The notes beneath the pieces are model-generated. The model was not told the DNA's origin, did not search any database, and worked only from the letters and a program-made list of their open reading frames with translations. Made by a program: the position numbers and the translations under genes. DNA of 64,000 bases from Cantharellus purpuraceus (lineage: Eukaryota > Basidiomycota > Agaricomycetes > Cantharellales > Hydnaceae), in assembly GCA_025174535.1 (NCBI GenBank), contig JALBUN010000034.1, forward strand, positions 474,501-538,500, given 5' to 3'. Below are positions 46,574 through 58,390 of this stretch, one piece after another; position 1 is the stretch's first letter; each line of letters opens with the position of its first letter.

Positions 46574-48672
46574 TCATTTAGCCTTTCGAGCCTTGCGACC
46601 ACTGTCAGGTGTGGCTAAGGCGTGACCAGTATCTCTAATATGGCCAAACAGCTTTGTTCTAGAGTCAAATTTGTCGTGGCAGACGTTACACTGGTGCCAG
46701 AATGTCAGATGACCGTGCTCGGTCTGGGATAAAAGATTGGAGACTTGCTTCTTGCTGAACCTCATCACTTTCTCCTTGAGCCTTTTTAGCAGCTTCTCGA
46801 GCTCTGCGCTTGTCTTTCTTCGACATTTGTGCCTGATCTTGCGTTGTTGGCTTGTTTTCCAGGCCCGGAGAAGCTAAACGCGATTAGAAGATGTTCTAGA
46901 AGCTTGGCTGATGTGTCATTTACCCGTTCCGCTTGTGCCTACGCTCTCACCGCCGACATCTGGTGCCTTTCGTCTACGCCTCGACTTTCCTTCTAGAGGT
47001 GTCTCTACTGCCTCCCCGTCCATGTCACTCTGTTTCTTTGCTTTGGCCTTTCGTTGCTTCTTGCCTTTCGAGGGAAGCTCATCAGCCGCCTCCTCTTCCC
47101 TCTTCTCGGCATTATTTATGTTTTTATCTGGCTCATCACTCACGCCTGGTTTGTGTGCACCGCCATTCGGTGCAGCTTCCTGCGTGGCTATAGGGCTAGT
47201 AAGCCCATCGTGGTTGACCATATTGAGGGTCTCATTGTCTTCCTGCATCTCCCTTCGTAGGCTGCGAGACCTCAGCCACTAGCACAGTAGACCACAAGGC
47301 AGACTCACCGTTCAACCTCTTTCAGATGTTTTCTGCTGCGTTCATGGCTCTCCCACGCGGCCTCGGACCTGAACGTGCGAGCACAGGCGACACACTCCCA
47401 TTCTTCTTCGCCCTCTGCTTCTTCCCATTCGGGACCATCTTGTATTTCGTCTTCCTTGAGACGTTGCCAAGCTTGTTCAACATATGACTGCCCTGCCTCT
47501 TCTCGCCGACGCGCTGCCTCTGCAGAGGTTTCTGATTGTATGGCACCCGAGGGTGTGGAAGAGGATGCTTGTGACAGATGAAGCCTGTATCGAGGATCTC
47601 GTTTGCGGACGAAGAGAACAAGTGACTGACACATTCGTGTCAATATGTCAGATCAAATGAGCACCAGAGGACACTCACTCGGACTGTATCATTATATTCA
47701 CGCTTTGAATCGTCTCTGGCTTTCTTGTTCTCTTTTTCCATGAGCCTAGCACTCCATCAGACCTTGTTTAGCGAGCAGAGAAGCCGTTGATACCTTCGGA
47801 CTCTTCTGTCTGGCGCTTCAGATAGATTCCATTGTTCATTCCATGTAAAGTCCTTTGCGGTGGAAAATGACATCCATTGGTTGTAGAAAGTACGGGCAGC
47901 CTCGTGTTCGTGGCCCTTTGCTGCAGTCCACAGCCAGGTGGAATATCCAAAGGAGGGAAGTGCAATCTGTGGATCCCACTTTTCCTCCTCCTCTGCCAAA
48001 CGAAGAAATAGGTTGCGATACAGCGCATGAAAGCCCTAGAAACGACGGATGGGTGCGCAAGGAGGCAATGCGTGATTCAAAGTCCCGCTGACCTTGTCCG
48101 AGTCATCGAAACCAGACCAATTGCTGGCATCGAAAAATTTCATGAGGTGTCGTACAGTGAGCCCGCGGTCGCGAGGTCGAGCTTGCGTCTTGCCTGCCCT
48201 GACTTCTTCCAGGACGGTGCCCGCGTCAGCCTCGGGCACGAGCGAAGCCCTGTGCGAGTCGTACCATGCTCGTTCCTGGTTGAGAACTTGAGATGCTACC
48301 TCATGCAGTGGCGCAGTCGTCTGTCTCGACTCACTTGCTCATCGCTTAGCACCTACACGCTTTGCAGTTAGCTTTGGATCCGATAGAGAGCAAAGCCACG
48401 ACGTGCTTCATAGGCCTGCTGGATTGCAGCGAATCGTTTGGTAGCTTCGTCGACATTATCGGTGTTCTTATCAGGGTGGTGGATGAGAGCTTGCTTGCGG
48501 AAGGCTCTCTACCTTGTTATAGAGATGACTGCCATGGTTAAGAGTCAGTGCTGGCGTTGCTTGCCTTGATCTCATCCTGATCTGCAGACTCGTTGATACC
48601 AAGTATGGAGTAGTAGTCTTGGGCTGCAGCATCGCTGACATTGTGCTCAGTCTTTGACTCTTGTGCCCCCAT
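46574..48672 (-). CDS. JJJ1: Jjj1/DNAJC21-type J-domain co-chaperone with C2H2 zinc fingers
   Basis: A cytosolic Hsp70 co-chaperone that helps recycle Arx1 in late 60S ribosome maturation. [18 protein letters not shown] leads into the J domain: [33 protein letters not shown] with the HPD motif, and [15 protein letters not shown]. The conserved [35 protein letters not shown] and LPSFGYSTW follow, then a charged coiled coil. Zinc finger 1 is [20 protein letters not shown], finger 2 [20 protein letters not shown]. The C-terminus KARKAK is basic. Two J-domain introns (48564-48509, 48406-48353) use GC donors. Convergent with PNGase A, 83 bp between stops. Confidence 0.9.
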
Positions 48673-48790
48673 ACTGCAGGAAACTGGGTATTATAAGCGC
48701 CCAGATATCGTTGCGGAGTTTCAGCAACAAAGACTAATACAGTTTTGTTGTATACTCTATGGAGAGAGCGGAAGACAACCCGCAAGTCTA

Positions 48791-49223
48791 CTAGTTCAAA
48801 GCGTCGGCATCTGCTCTCTGTCTGGACACTCGGGATGTGTACGTCCGGCTGATGAGGTCAACTGGAGAGAGAATCACAAGTCAAGCGAGGTTCACACCGA
48901 CACGCAAGCGTTGTCAACGAGTCACGAGAAGCACTCACATGCCTCCATGTAACGGTCCATACACCGTGTGAGACACGTCTGTCGCCGGTACGATCAATAC
49001 GGATCTATCAGCGTGCGAGGCGCTCACCAACCTCCTCGGAACCTGACAGGGAGCTGGAAGGCTTTGTGATACACTTGCCAAAGCACTTTTCGTTCATCTT
49101 GTTCATGAGCTCTTGCGCGTTTGCGAGGGCCATTTCCTGCTTGACCTGCGCCATCATCTCCCGTTTGCGCGTCTCTGCGCTACCTGACACGGGGCTCGGC
49201 GACGATTTGAGAAAGTCGGACAT
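48791..49223 (-). CDS. TIM13: Mitochondrial import chaperone Tim13
   Basis: A small intermembrane-space chaperone that with Tim8 escorts hydrophobic precursors to the TIM22 or SAM complexes. Three exons give a protein of about 95 residues. MSDFLKSSPSPVSGS, then VKQEMALANAQELMNKMNEK, and the twin CX3C pair CFGKC and CLTRC, separated by 16 residues (ITKPSSSLSGSEET plus the intron junction), followed by MDRYMEAFDLISRTYTSRV. The end is DADALN. The longer unspliced frame starting at 49400 is ignored because the Tim13 start MSDFLK lies at 49223 after a short run of A residues. Downstream of Jjj1 on the same strand, 118 bp apart. Confidence 0.92.
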
Positions 49224-50066
49224 CTTGCCCCCTTTTTTTTTGTTTGCAAATGGAAGGCGAGCCCTTGTGAACTCCAGGGAGAGGGTAACAACCAAAAAGC
49301 TGCGGAGTTCCAACGCAACTCCGCCAAGAGTCGCGCGGTGCGCGCGCCCTCTGAGAGGGAGGGCGTTTCCTGGGCGCGGCGTTTCACGATGCCCCCCCAT
49401 CAGCGTTCCTCGACTTGTATGTTTTCAGCGCCATCTCTCCATTTGCTGACCGGCGCATTGCCACATCCGGACATCTGTAGCGCATCTTGAAACGCATCAG
49501 TAAGCTGGTCCGCGTCTCCTGTCCATACTGCCGGTAGCTTCTCCAGCCAAGACCGATCATCTGTGGCGAGCTGTGGCGTTGTCGTCTGGCATTACACGCC
49601 GTGCATTACTACACTGCCACAAGGAACGCGAATCGGTGGGCACCCCAGATCGCACCAGCGTCCAAGGAAACCGTATATATCGGCGCTGGGTCCTCTATCG
49701 ATCCGACCGCGGATCCGCGGATAGGCTCTGACGAGAGGCGGGGGGGCTCGCAGACGCCACAAGAGAGATGGGCATGGTGTATTTTTTTTTCTTGAGACTA
49801 GTGTAACATGGCTACAACGTAAAAAGTTATCGGAATGGGTATAGTAAAGCCCTTCTAGAGCTACAAGCTTGGATACCCGATGCATGCCGTGGGAAGCCAA
49901 GCCCCAACACCCAGGGGGGAGGAAAAAAGAAGAGAAAAAGAAAGGATAGGGATGAGACACGGATATAAAAGACGATACCAGCGGCGTGTAGGACGAGATG
50001 TAGATGATGCAAACCGATGAGATAGATTATAGAAAGCGTGTGTGATGAGCCAGCCTGTGCCTGACC
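49224..50066. other. 840-bp spacer between Tim13 and the homeodomain gene
   Basis: This should hold the Tim13 promoter and the homeobox 3' UTR. A minus-strand open stretch (about 49580-49400) reads SWLEKLPAVWTGDADQLTD and similar, with protein-like composition; it has no start or family match and stays unassigned. Confidence 0.35.
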
Positions 50067-51943
50067 TTATGGCGTAGGCTGCGGTGGATCATGTTGTGAT
50101 GCAATGCTCAAGGTGGCCTCGAATGGGGAATCATGGGATGCAGAAGGCTGCTGGCCCGAGGCGCTGGAAAAGGGTGATGGCTCAAGGGCGCCAGACCCTG
50201 CAGCAGACATTTGAACGTTTCGGTGGAGGCTGGAGGGATCAAACGCCGACGTGAGCAGGGTGGGCGAGGCCGCCTCGAATTGGCTGGGAGGCGCGTCTGC
50301 AGAGCCATACTGGCCGCCGGCGCCATGCAACACAGAGGAGGTCGTCGGCTGTGGGCCAAAGGGAAAGCGCGTGTCGACGGACGAGGCCGAGTAGGGGCGC
50401 GGTGCGGCGGCGTGGGAGATGGGCACGGTGCTATAGTCGGCCAGCGAGGGATGGGGGGCGGCGGACGGAAAGCCTCTGAACAGGGAGTACTCGGACGGAA
50501 AGGACATGGAGCTGGCTCGCTGCTCTGGAAACGCCGAGGGGAAGGAGGACTGGACCTCTGAGGTGGCTGCGGGGGGGGCGCCGAGGAGGGCAAAGTCGGG
50601 CAGGTCGTGTGAGGACTGGATCAGGGCGGGAGGGCCCGAAAACGACCGCTTGCGGCCATGGGCGAGGTGAGCATGGGAAGGAAACGAAGGGGGGGGCTCC
50701 AAGCCGGCCATGGGGGGCTGGGGGATGTGCATGGTGGGCATGGCCTCGGGGTAGGGACTTGTGGACATGGAGGGGGCGGGGGGACGGGGATGCTGCGGAC
50801 CAGGCAAGCTTTTGAGCGCGTTGACGAGGGGGACGGCGGCGCCGACGAGATCGTGGCGGAGGATTTTGGTGGCCTGTTGCCCTTCGGTCCAATCTGCGCA
50901 TTTTTTCCAGATTTTGGTGGCGGGCGGGGCGGCGGAGGGGGAGGCGGAGGCCTCGAGGTAGAAGAGGGGCGGGCGGGAAAGGAAAAAGGAGGCGAGTCCC
51001 TGGCCAGGGGAGGCACCTGTGAAGCTGGTGCTGGTGATGGTGTCAAAGGGGATCTCCATTTTGAAGCCGTATCCGTTGGAGTAGATGAACCAGGTCAGAC
51101 AGCGCCTGGCGGCGGAGAGGTAGGCGACGAGGTCGTGCTGGCCGAGGGACGCGGAGATGCGACGCCAGCTGCCGATGGAGAGGTCGCTGCACGGGATGAA
51201 TGTGACGGCTGGGCGGGGGTGAGAGGGGGGCGCAGGCGGGGAGGGGGCACTCACGTTCGTCCTCGTGGATCAACGTCTGCACATCGACGTCTAGGGCGGG
51301 GGCAAAGTCGGGCGGCGTGTCGGGAGGGCTGTCGCCGCCAGAGGTGGGCGAGCCTCTGAAGCCGACCTTGCCCTTTCCCTCCAGGGTCTTGGCCTTTGCG
51401 CGTCTGTGTGCGGGGAGGGTCAGCAGGGGGCGGCGGGGGGGCGGGCGGGACGCGCCTGTTCTGGAACCAAATCTGGGTCTGCCGCTCCTGCATGCCGAGC
51501 ATCTCGCTGATTTCCTTGCGCTTGGCGGCGGTGGGGCTGCGGTCGAGGGCAAAGATGCGCTCGAGGTGGGCCAGCTGCTCGGGGGTCACTCTGGAGCGCT
51601 TCCGCTTTTCCTTTTCGGGGCCGCCGCCGGGGGGCGCCGGCTTGGGGGGGTTGGCGACGGTGGCGGAGCGGTGGCGGACGAGGGCGGGGACGGGGGCGGC
51701 GGGGGCGGCGTGGGTCATGGCGCGGGGACGGGCGGGGGCGGAGGAGGGCGCGGAGGAGGGCGTGGGGGGGGCGTCGCCATGGGTGTCCAGCTGGAGCTTG
51801 GACGCGTCGAGGTGGAGGGAGGTGCGGCGTGCGCGGGCGGGGAGGGGGGGATTGTCGGCGGGAGGGGGGTCTTTCGCTGGGGAGGGGAAGAGAGGGGGCG
51901 TTGGGAGGAGGAGGAGCGGTGGGGGGTGGTACTCACACTCCAT
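50067..51943 (-). CDS. Homeodomain transcription factor (non-mating-type)
   Basis: A nuclear DNA-binding regulator. The homeodomain reads KRKRSRVTPEQLAHLERIF, ALDRSPTAAKRKEISEMLG, MQERQTQIWFQNRR, with Trp48, Phe49, Asn51 and Arg53 of helix 3 all present; an intron falls right after NRR. A fungal-specific middle block follows: SIGSWRRISASLGQHDLVAY, TWFIYSNGYGFKMEIPFDT and SFFLSRPPLFYLE. The rest is Pro/Ser-rich low-complexity sequence. It resembles homeobox regulators of the Phx1/Hom type; I infer a role in development or stationary phase only from that family. The N-terminus is uncertain: I place it at the ATG 51943, but an exon further right is possible. Confidence 0.8.
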
Positions 51944-52243
51944 TGCGGCAAAGTCCCAGGCCGCGAGGTTGGTGAGGAGAGTGGCCGCCAGGGTGGGAGA
52001 AAGGAGAGGCCACAGGCCAGCCCGCCGAGGACCAGGGGGAGGGAGGAAAGAGAGTGTGGTGCGGTGTAGACGCGTGGAGGAGTTGGACGAAGCAAAACAG
52101 GTGGCACGCACCTCGCGTCGGGCGGCCCGCGTCTTGCGTGTCGTCCCTGACTGCCTCGTCACCCTGGCAAGGCCCACTTCCCGGTCCCCGGCATTCCCGC
52201 CCGTGCCTATCAATCTCACACTCTGCTATTTATCATACTTACA

Positions 52244-53545
52244 CTAGTACCGTCTAGCCCGTTTCGCCTCTCGCTCCTCGTACATCCCCCCCTCCCGCTT
52301 CAGCTCTCCGTTCTCTCCTCCCCCGTACCCGATCCCCCGTCCCCTGCTGCCGGCTCCGTCATTGTCCTCGCCCAGTCCAGAACGCACGTACCTCATCCCG
52401 CCCCCCCGCCCCCCGTACCCCCGCTCCCCGCCCCCAAACCCGAACCCTCGCTCGCCTCCCCCCCCGCCCCCAAACCCGCCTCCCCCCCGGAACCCCCCCC
52501 GGAACCCACCTCTGTCCCCGCCGCGATCTGCCCCGTCGTCAGCGCCGTCACGCTGCACACACGCGCGCCCACGCACCTGGAAACCCGCCACGGCCGCCAA
52601 ACCCTCCCCCGCGGGCCCCGCCTCGGAACCCGCCCCCGCCACCCCCTCCTCGAAACCCGCCCCCGCCGCCGCCGCCGCCACCACCGCCACCTCCTCCCCC
52701 CACCCGCCCCACTGGAAACGCAGGCTGGCTCTCCGGCTTGGGTCGTCCTCCCAGTCCTCCCCCCAGTCGGCGCGGCTTCCATCCCCGCACCGTTCTCCCT
52801 CGCTCCACGTCCACGAGTATTTTCTTACCCAGTATCACTACCCCGTCCGCTTCCTTGTACGCAGCTACCCTTGTAGTGATCAGTCTCTGTCTCGCTTCCC
52901 TAGCCATGTCCGTACCTTTCATGTCACGCTCCCGTTCATATACCAGAAACGCGTAGCCACGGCTCCTGCCCTTCTTGTCCCGCACCACCCGCACCCGCTC
53001 CAGCGGCCCAAAATGTTCAAAATGTCGTCGCACATCGCCCTCGCTGGCATTTTTTGACTGTGTGCACACTCATCAGCCATCCGCTCCACACACACACCAG
53101 AGGTGCCCACGCACTAGTCGTGAGATGAACAGCGTCTTGTAAGGATCTCCAACAGCCTCGGCATCTTCGCTGGGCTTGTCTGCGCGCGCCCATCCGTCAG
53201 CGCGCACCTGCCTTGCAACTGCCATCGTGACTCACAGCTGTCCTTGGCCTTTTTGAACTGCTCCTCCTTTTGTTTCTTCCTTTCCTCCCGTCGCATCTCC
53301 CTCACCGTCTCCTCCGCATGCGTCAGCACCCTTTCTTCGCCCTCCTCCCCCTCCTCATCCTCCTTTTGGCCCTTGCTGATCAGCCCCGCAGTGCTGTCTT
53401 CGCGTATCTCCAGCAGGATAGACCCCACCCCAGACACGTGCTTGCCTCGCACACGGTCGGGATCCCGCCCCACAGGCCGTGTGTACGGCAGCGGCGGTCG
53501 CGGCGCAAACAGTTTCAAGAGGTTGGGGGGCAGCAGGTGGGTCAT
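52244..53545 (-). CDS. U1 small nuclear ribonucleoprotein 70 kDa (U1-70K)
   Basis: The U1 snRNP protein that binds stem-loop I of U1 snRNA and acts in 5' splice-site recognition. The N-terminal U1snRNP70 region is MTHLLPPNLLKLFAPRPPLP, YTRPVGRDPDRVRGKHVSGV and ETVREMRREERKKQKEEQ. Then DPYKTLF-type RNP2, and after KNASEGDVRRHFEHFGPLERV and VRDKKGRSRGYAFLVYERE (RNP1) comes ILVDVERGRTVRGWKPRRLG. The C-terminus has a very long Gly run with FRGG repeats and ends EAKRARRY instead of a long RS domain. The coding strand is extremely G-rich here. Exon junctions within the Gly tail are the least certain part. Head-to-head with Yta7. Confidence 0.9.
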
Positions 53546-53643
53546 GGTGAAAGGCTGTCGGAGTTTGAATTAGTTGTGTATGTCCATGGTCTTCTGGTTC
53601 ATCACACCAGTGGAACAACCGCTCTCAACCCCTTGTGCAGAAG
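53546..53643. promoter_or_regulatory. Shared divergent promoter, U1-70K / Yta7
   Basis: 98 bp between the two divergent start codons; no TATA box. Inferred from layout. Confidence 0.45.
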
Positions 53644-56600
53644 ATGGTCACCTCCATTGACGACCCTCCCCTCCGACGCTCCACCCGCTCCACCCGTTCC
53701 AATCCATCAGGCTCGGAATACTCTGGTGGCACCAGCTCACCCAGCTCCAGGAGCCATCATGACCGCACCGCCGACGACGACGACGACGAACAGCAGTATA
53801 CCACCTCAAAGCGGGGCAGAAAGCGAGTCGTCAAATCATACAAGGAAGACACCAGCGACCTTGATCCAGAGGATGAGGACGAGGACGATCTCGTGGCCAG
53901 TCCCAGAAAGACTCGCACCAGCGGCCGCAACACACGTCTCAACGGCTTCATCGTCAGCGACGATGACGGCGGAGAGGCCGCCAAATACAACACCAGGGCC
54001 CGTGCAAAGTCCGTCTCCCTCGCCCCCAAGCAACGGCCACCCCCCCGCGAACGCGCACCGTTACGCCCCAGACGCCGGACGCGTCGAAGCGCGAGGGATC
54101 TGCTCGAGGAGGAAGGCTACGTGGACGGCGCGGACGACGACGCGGATGCCGACGGCTCCCTCGACGACGACATTGATCCCGACGCGCCACACACCTCTCC
54201 CTCCCCTGAACCCGATCCAGACGAACATGATAATGGTGGAAAGACCTATAGTTTCCGCAAGCGTGCACCTGTCAACTATGCCATCCCGCCACCGCTCGAG
54301 GATCTGTCCAAAGACAGCCTGGGCAACGGCAGAAGTCGTGGCGACCGTGGCAGGGGACGTGCAAAGCCGCCCCGGTGGGGTGCCACCGGTACCGAATTGA
54401 GTCGTATGATGGGCCTGCCCATCCCCCACAGCGACTCTGACTCGGATGGTCCGGCCAAGACCCCAAGAAAGACATTCGGAGCCGGGGGCGTTGGTGGTGG
54501 CATGTTCGCAAACGGTTCCGCTGCAGGCGTCATGCCAGGCGAGTTTGGTGTGGGCACACCTTCGAATCTGGGAAAAGTGGGAGAATCATGTACGCTTCAA
54601 CTTGAGCGTCCTCTTGGCTTTCCTCTGACCTCCCTGTCCAGCATTAGCCGATGCTGACCCGTTAGGGGTCAACCCTAATGTAACTTTTGACTCTGTTGGT
54701 GGCCTGGACGACCGTACGTTGTTGCATCCCGTCCTTGACCGACAGGTGAATGACCGTCCGCCACAGATATATCGGCCTTGAAGGAGATGACGTTACTCCC
54801 GCTCTTATATCCTGAACTTTTCCAACGCTTCAATCTCACTCCTCCCCGAGGTGTTTTATTCCATGGTCCTCCTGGTACAGGTAAAACGCTCCTTGCTCGA
54901 GCCCTAGCTTCCAGCGCTCGCAGTGGTGGCCGCAGTATATGTGTGTCCTCTTCTCTGCGGTCTAGCTCTGACCTGACGCTGCCATAGCATTTTTCATGCG
55001 AAAGGGAGCAGACGTTCTTTCCAAGTGGGTAGGCGAGGCCGAGCGGCAGCTGCGTATACTATTTGAAGAAGCCAAGGCATGTCAGCCTAGCATTATTTTC
55101 TTCGACGAGATCGACGGTAATACGTTTCGTCTGCTTTGCATCCGGGTTCGCTGACGGCTTGTATAGGACTTGCGCCAGTACGTAGCTCAAGACAAGACCA
55201 GATACATGCCAGTATCGTGGCCACACTTTTGGCACTAATGGACGGCATGGATGGACGAGGTGAGCCGGCATTTATGATTAGCTCTTCATCATTAATCCCC
55301 CTGCAGGTCAGGTGGTTGTCATTGGCGCCACGAATCGACCGGACGCCGTGGATCCTGCATTACGTCGACCCGGACGCTTCGACCGGGAGTTTTATTTTCC
55401 TCTCCCCAATCTCACCGCGCGTGCAAAGATATTAAGTATTCTCACCAAGGATTGGCATGGATGGGACGGCGAGAAGGGAGAGGACGCTCGTCAAGGCCTC
55501 GCCAAGCTCACCAAAGGCTATGGCGGTGCTGATTTGAGGGTTCGTCAGCGACTCCACTTGTTTATCACTGATGCCTTGTCCGATCCATTTTAATGGCTGC
55601 AGGCACTTTGCACTGAAGCTGCTCTGAACGCCGTACAACGACGCTATCCACAAATCTACCAATCCGAGGAGCGATTGCTTGTCAAGCCAGAGTCGGTCAA
55701 TGTGGAGCCAAGAGATTTTATGATATCCATCAAGAGTACGTTCAAACCAGTGTGTCGCTGTGTTCTGGTATTGATTATGCGTAGAACTGGTTCCGTCGTC
55801 TGCTCGTTCTTCGTCTTCCGTCGCCACTCCTCTGGCGACTCAATTTGTACCACTACTTGGCGACGCATTAGCCGTGGTTCGGGCCGCTCTTGAGAAGGCA
55901 ATGCCTGTGCCAAAGAAGCGCAACGCTCTTGAAGAGGCTGAGTGGGAAGAGGAGGGTAGTCATGAGAATGCTCTGGAGAGGGAGATGCTACTCCAATGTA
56001 CGTCCTTTCTCGATCTCTTGGTCAGTCTCTCACCACTTGACGACTCTTAGCCATGGACACTCTGCGTGTTTATCGACCTAGAATTGTTTTGCACGGACCG
56101 TCGGGCATGGGTCAAGGCTATGTTGGTGCTGCAGCCCTGCACCACTTGGAGGGTTTCCATGTGCAAAGTCTTGACTTGGGAAATCTAATGAGTGATTCCT
56201 CGAGGGTGAGCACGGCGAGACTCCTTCACTCAAGTTGCTGTGTTTTGATCACGATCCAAAGACCATAGAAGCCGCTATTGTGCAGCTTTTTCTGGAGGCA
56301 AAGCGGAATCAACCTTCCGTCATATACATCCCGTCCCTCACAGGATGGTGCGCCGCCCTGTCAGAGACTGCACGTGCCACTGTGCGCTCGATGCTGGAAT
56401 CACTTGCACCCACCGATCCCGTGCTCTTATTGGCTGTTGCTGATTGTCCTTTTGCGTCATTGCCACGGGACGTTAGAGCCTGGTTCGGTATGATCCGAGA
56501 AAATCGCGTTTCCTTTGATGCGCCTAGCGCTCAACATCGGTCCACGTTCTTCAATGACCTCATCCAATTGGTACGGAAACCTCCCGCAGAGTTTCCAGAC

Positions 56601-58218
56601 GCGGTGAAGCGCAAGAGACGAATATTGGAGAAGTTGCCCGTTGCTCCTCCCATTGCTCCGCGAGTTCCCACAGCAGCAGAATTAGCGCAGCAGGAGCAGA
56701 AGGATGAGCAAACAATCGCCATGCTCAAGTTTCGTCTCGGTCCAGTGTTGATAGAGTTAAAGAAAAAGTTCAAAAGATTCTCAAAGCCTGCCGCTGTAAG
56801 TCGCTCGTGGCCACTTGCTTGTCTGACCCCAGGCGTCTGATGTTTTATAGGATGAATACGGTTTTGATGAACTCACTGGCCAAATTGGGGCTTTCCGATA
56901 TCCAGCACCTATCTTGCCCATCCCGCCTGTCCCCGTTCCTCAAAGTGATGTATTCAGTGCCACAGAACCCAATGGCGTAGTCAATGGTGAAGGGTGCAAT
57001 GCCCCCACCGTCAATGGAGCGCCAAATGGCATGCATACCGACGCCATAGAACCTCCCGCACCCACTCGTCCAAAGATGTACAATATTGATTTAGAACGGA
57101 TCCATGCACACCTCTATCGTGGTAAATATCTCACAACTCAGGATTTTTTGGATGATTTGGGCAAAATTGTTCACAATGCCACCGTTTTCCCTGGCGACAA
57201 TGAGAGATTAGTGAAGGCACAGATGATGTATACCACCGCCCAAGTGCACACCAACGAGTTCGACTCACATTTCCACTTGGAATGCGAACGCATGGCCGCT
57301 CGAGAAAGGAAGAGACGAGAGGAATGGGCTGCTGCTAACCCAAAGCCAGCTGGACCGTCCAACCGCGCGAATGCTCAGACTATTCGCCGAAGTGCGCGGA
57401 ATAATGGTCAGCAACCGGAGGTGCTCATCACTGACCCTGTCCAATTGGAAAGAAGACTAAAAAGGCAGAGATCCTCTGAGCCGTCTGGAGAGTCTCAGGA
57501 CGAGATTGGCCAGGACGCACCACGGTCTCCCAAGAAAGCTAGGATGACAAGTGAGGACGAGGAAGATGCTGGGGATCCTTTGGATGTTGTGGGGCCAACG
57601 TCTTCGCAGCCACGACCTTCAACCGTACGCTTTGTACAGGAGTTAACGGAGCAAAAGATGACGTCGCCATCACCTACAACTCATGATCAGGGGGAGGAGA
57701 ATGGTATGGTGGTCGACACCCCATCACGACTTCATCCTCATGTTGAAGTATCCACCTTCACACCTCCGCCTGCCGTAGCGACTCAAACCAGTTCAGCTCG
57801 GCTAAATCATATACTTGTTTTGCCGCAAGATGGGCCAACATCTGTCCCTGCGCCGCTTTCCAGATTTGAAGCTGCGCCTTCAACTGCACCACCTCCCGTG
57901 TCTCACCCTTTAATATCGAATTCCCCTACACCTACTGTGCAACCCGAAATATCACCCCGGACACCCAGTCCATCTCCAGGACCCCAACCTACATTCAGCG
58001 TGTCAGATCATTACCTACATGCTCTTTCAGAGAAACTGGTGGACAGCACCGATGCATTCACTGTAGAGCAACTAGAGCAACTTAGAGCGGCATGTCTCGG
58101 TTGTGTTTGGCGGCGAAGGTCTGATTGGCAACGTGATGAGATGGCCCAGGAGTTATTAGATATTGTCAGTGTCTTTGTCGAGGAGATCACGGAAAGGGAT
58201 TTGTCGCATGAAGAATAA
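53644..58218 (+). CDS. YTA7: Yta7/ATAD2-type AAA-ATPase with bromodomain
   Basis: A nuclear chromatin ATPase that acts on histone H3 and nucleosome density. The N-terminal third is acidic and disordered ([21 protein letters not shown]) with [13 protein letters not shown]. The first AAA module is complete: [29 protein letters not shown] (Walker A), [32 protein letters not shown] (Walker B), [20 protein letters not shown] and [10 protein letters not shown]. The second AAA module is degenerate: [20 protein letters not shown] lacks a normal Walker A lysine. A bromodomain follows ([40 protein letters not shown]). The end is a Pro/Ser linker and a helical LTEKLV-like tail. Roughly ten introns are needed. 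Confidence 0.9.
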
Positions 58219-58390
58219 TTTTCGATCTCTCTCTCTCTCTTTTTATTCGAATGTACTGTCTCACCGTAATGGAAGACCGGTTGTAGCTGTCGCATGTCTG
58301 AATCTAACTTGTGTTTACGAGTGTCCACCGGAATCTGAAGACTAGGTGAAGTAAGCGCCCACACAAGCGACCAGCTCTTTGAACAGCACT

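Noticed and set aside
48955..49400. Longer 130-residue version of Tim13
   Set aside because: The first 59 residues lack family similarity, and the Met at 49223 gives the normal Tim13 N-terminus.
50211..51359. Gly/Arg-rich plus-strand frames opposite the homeobox gene
   Set aside because: They are shadows caused by high GC, which removes stop codons in all frames.
50067..52247. Homeodomain gene as part of an HD mating-type locus
   Set aside because: There is one homeodomain gene only, with no divergent HD1/HD2 partner and no MIP gene nearby; its C-terminal block is that of non-mating homeobox regulators.
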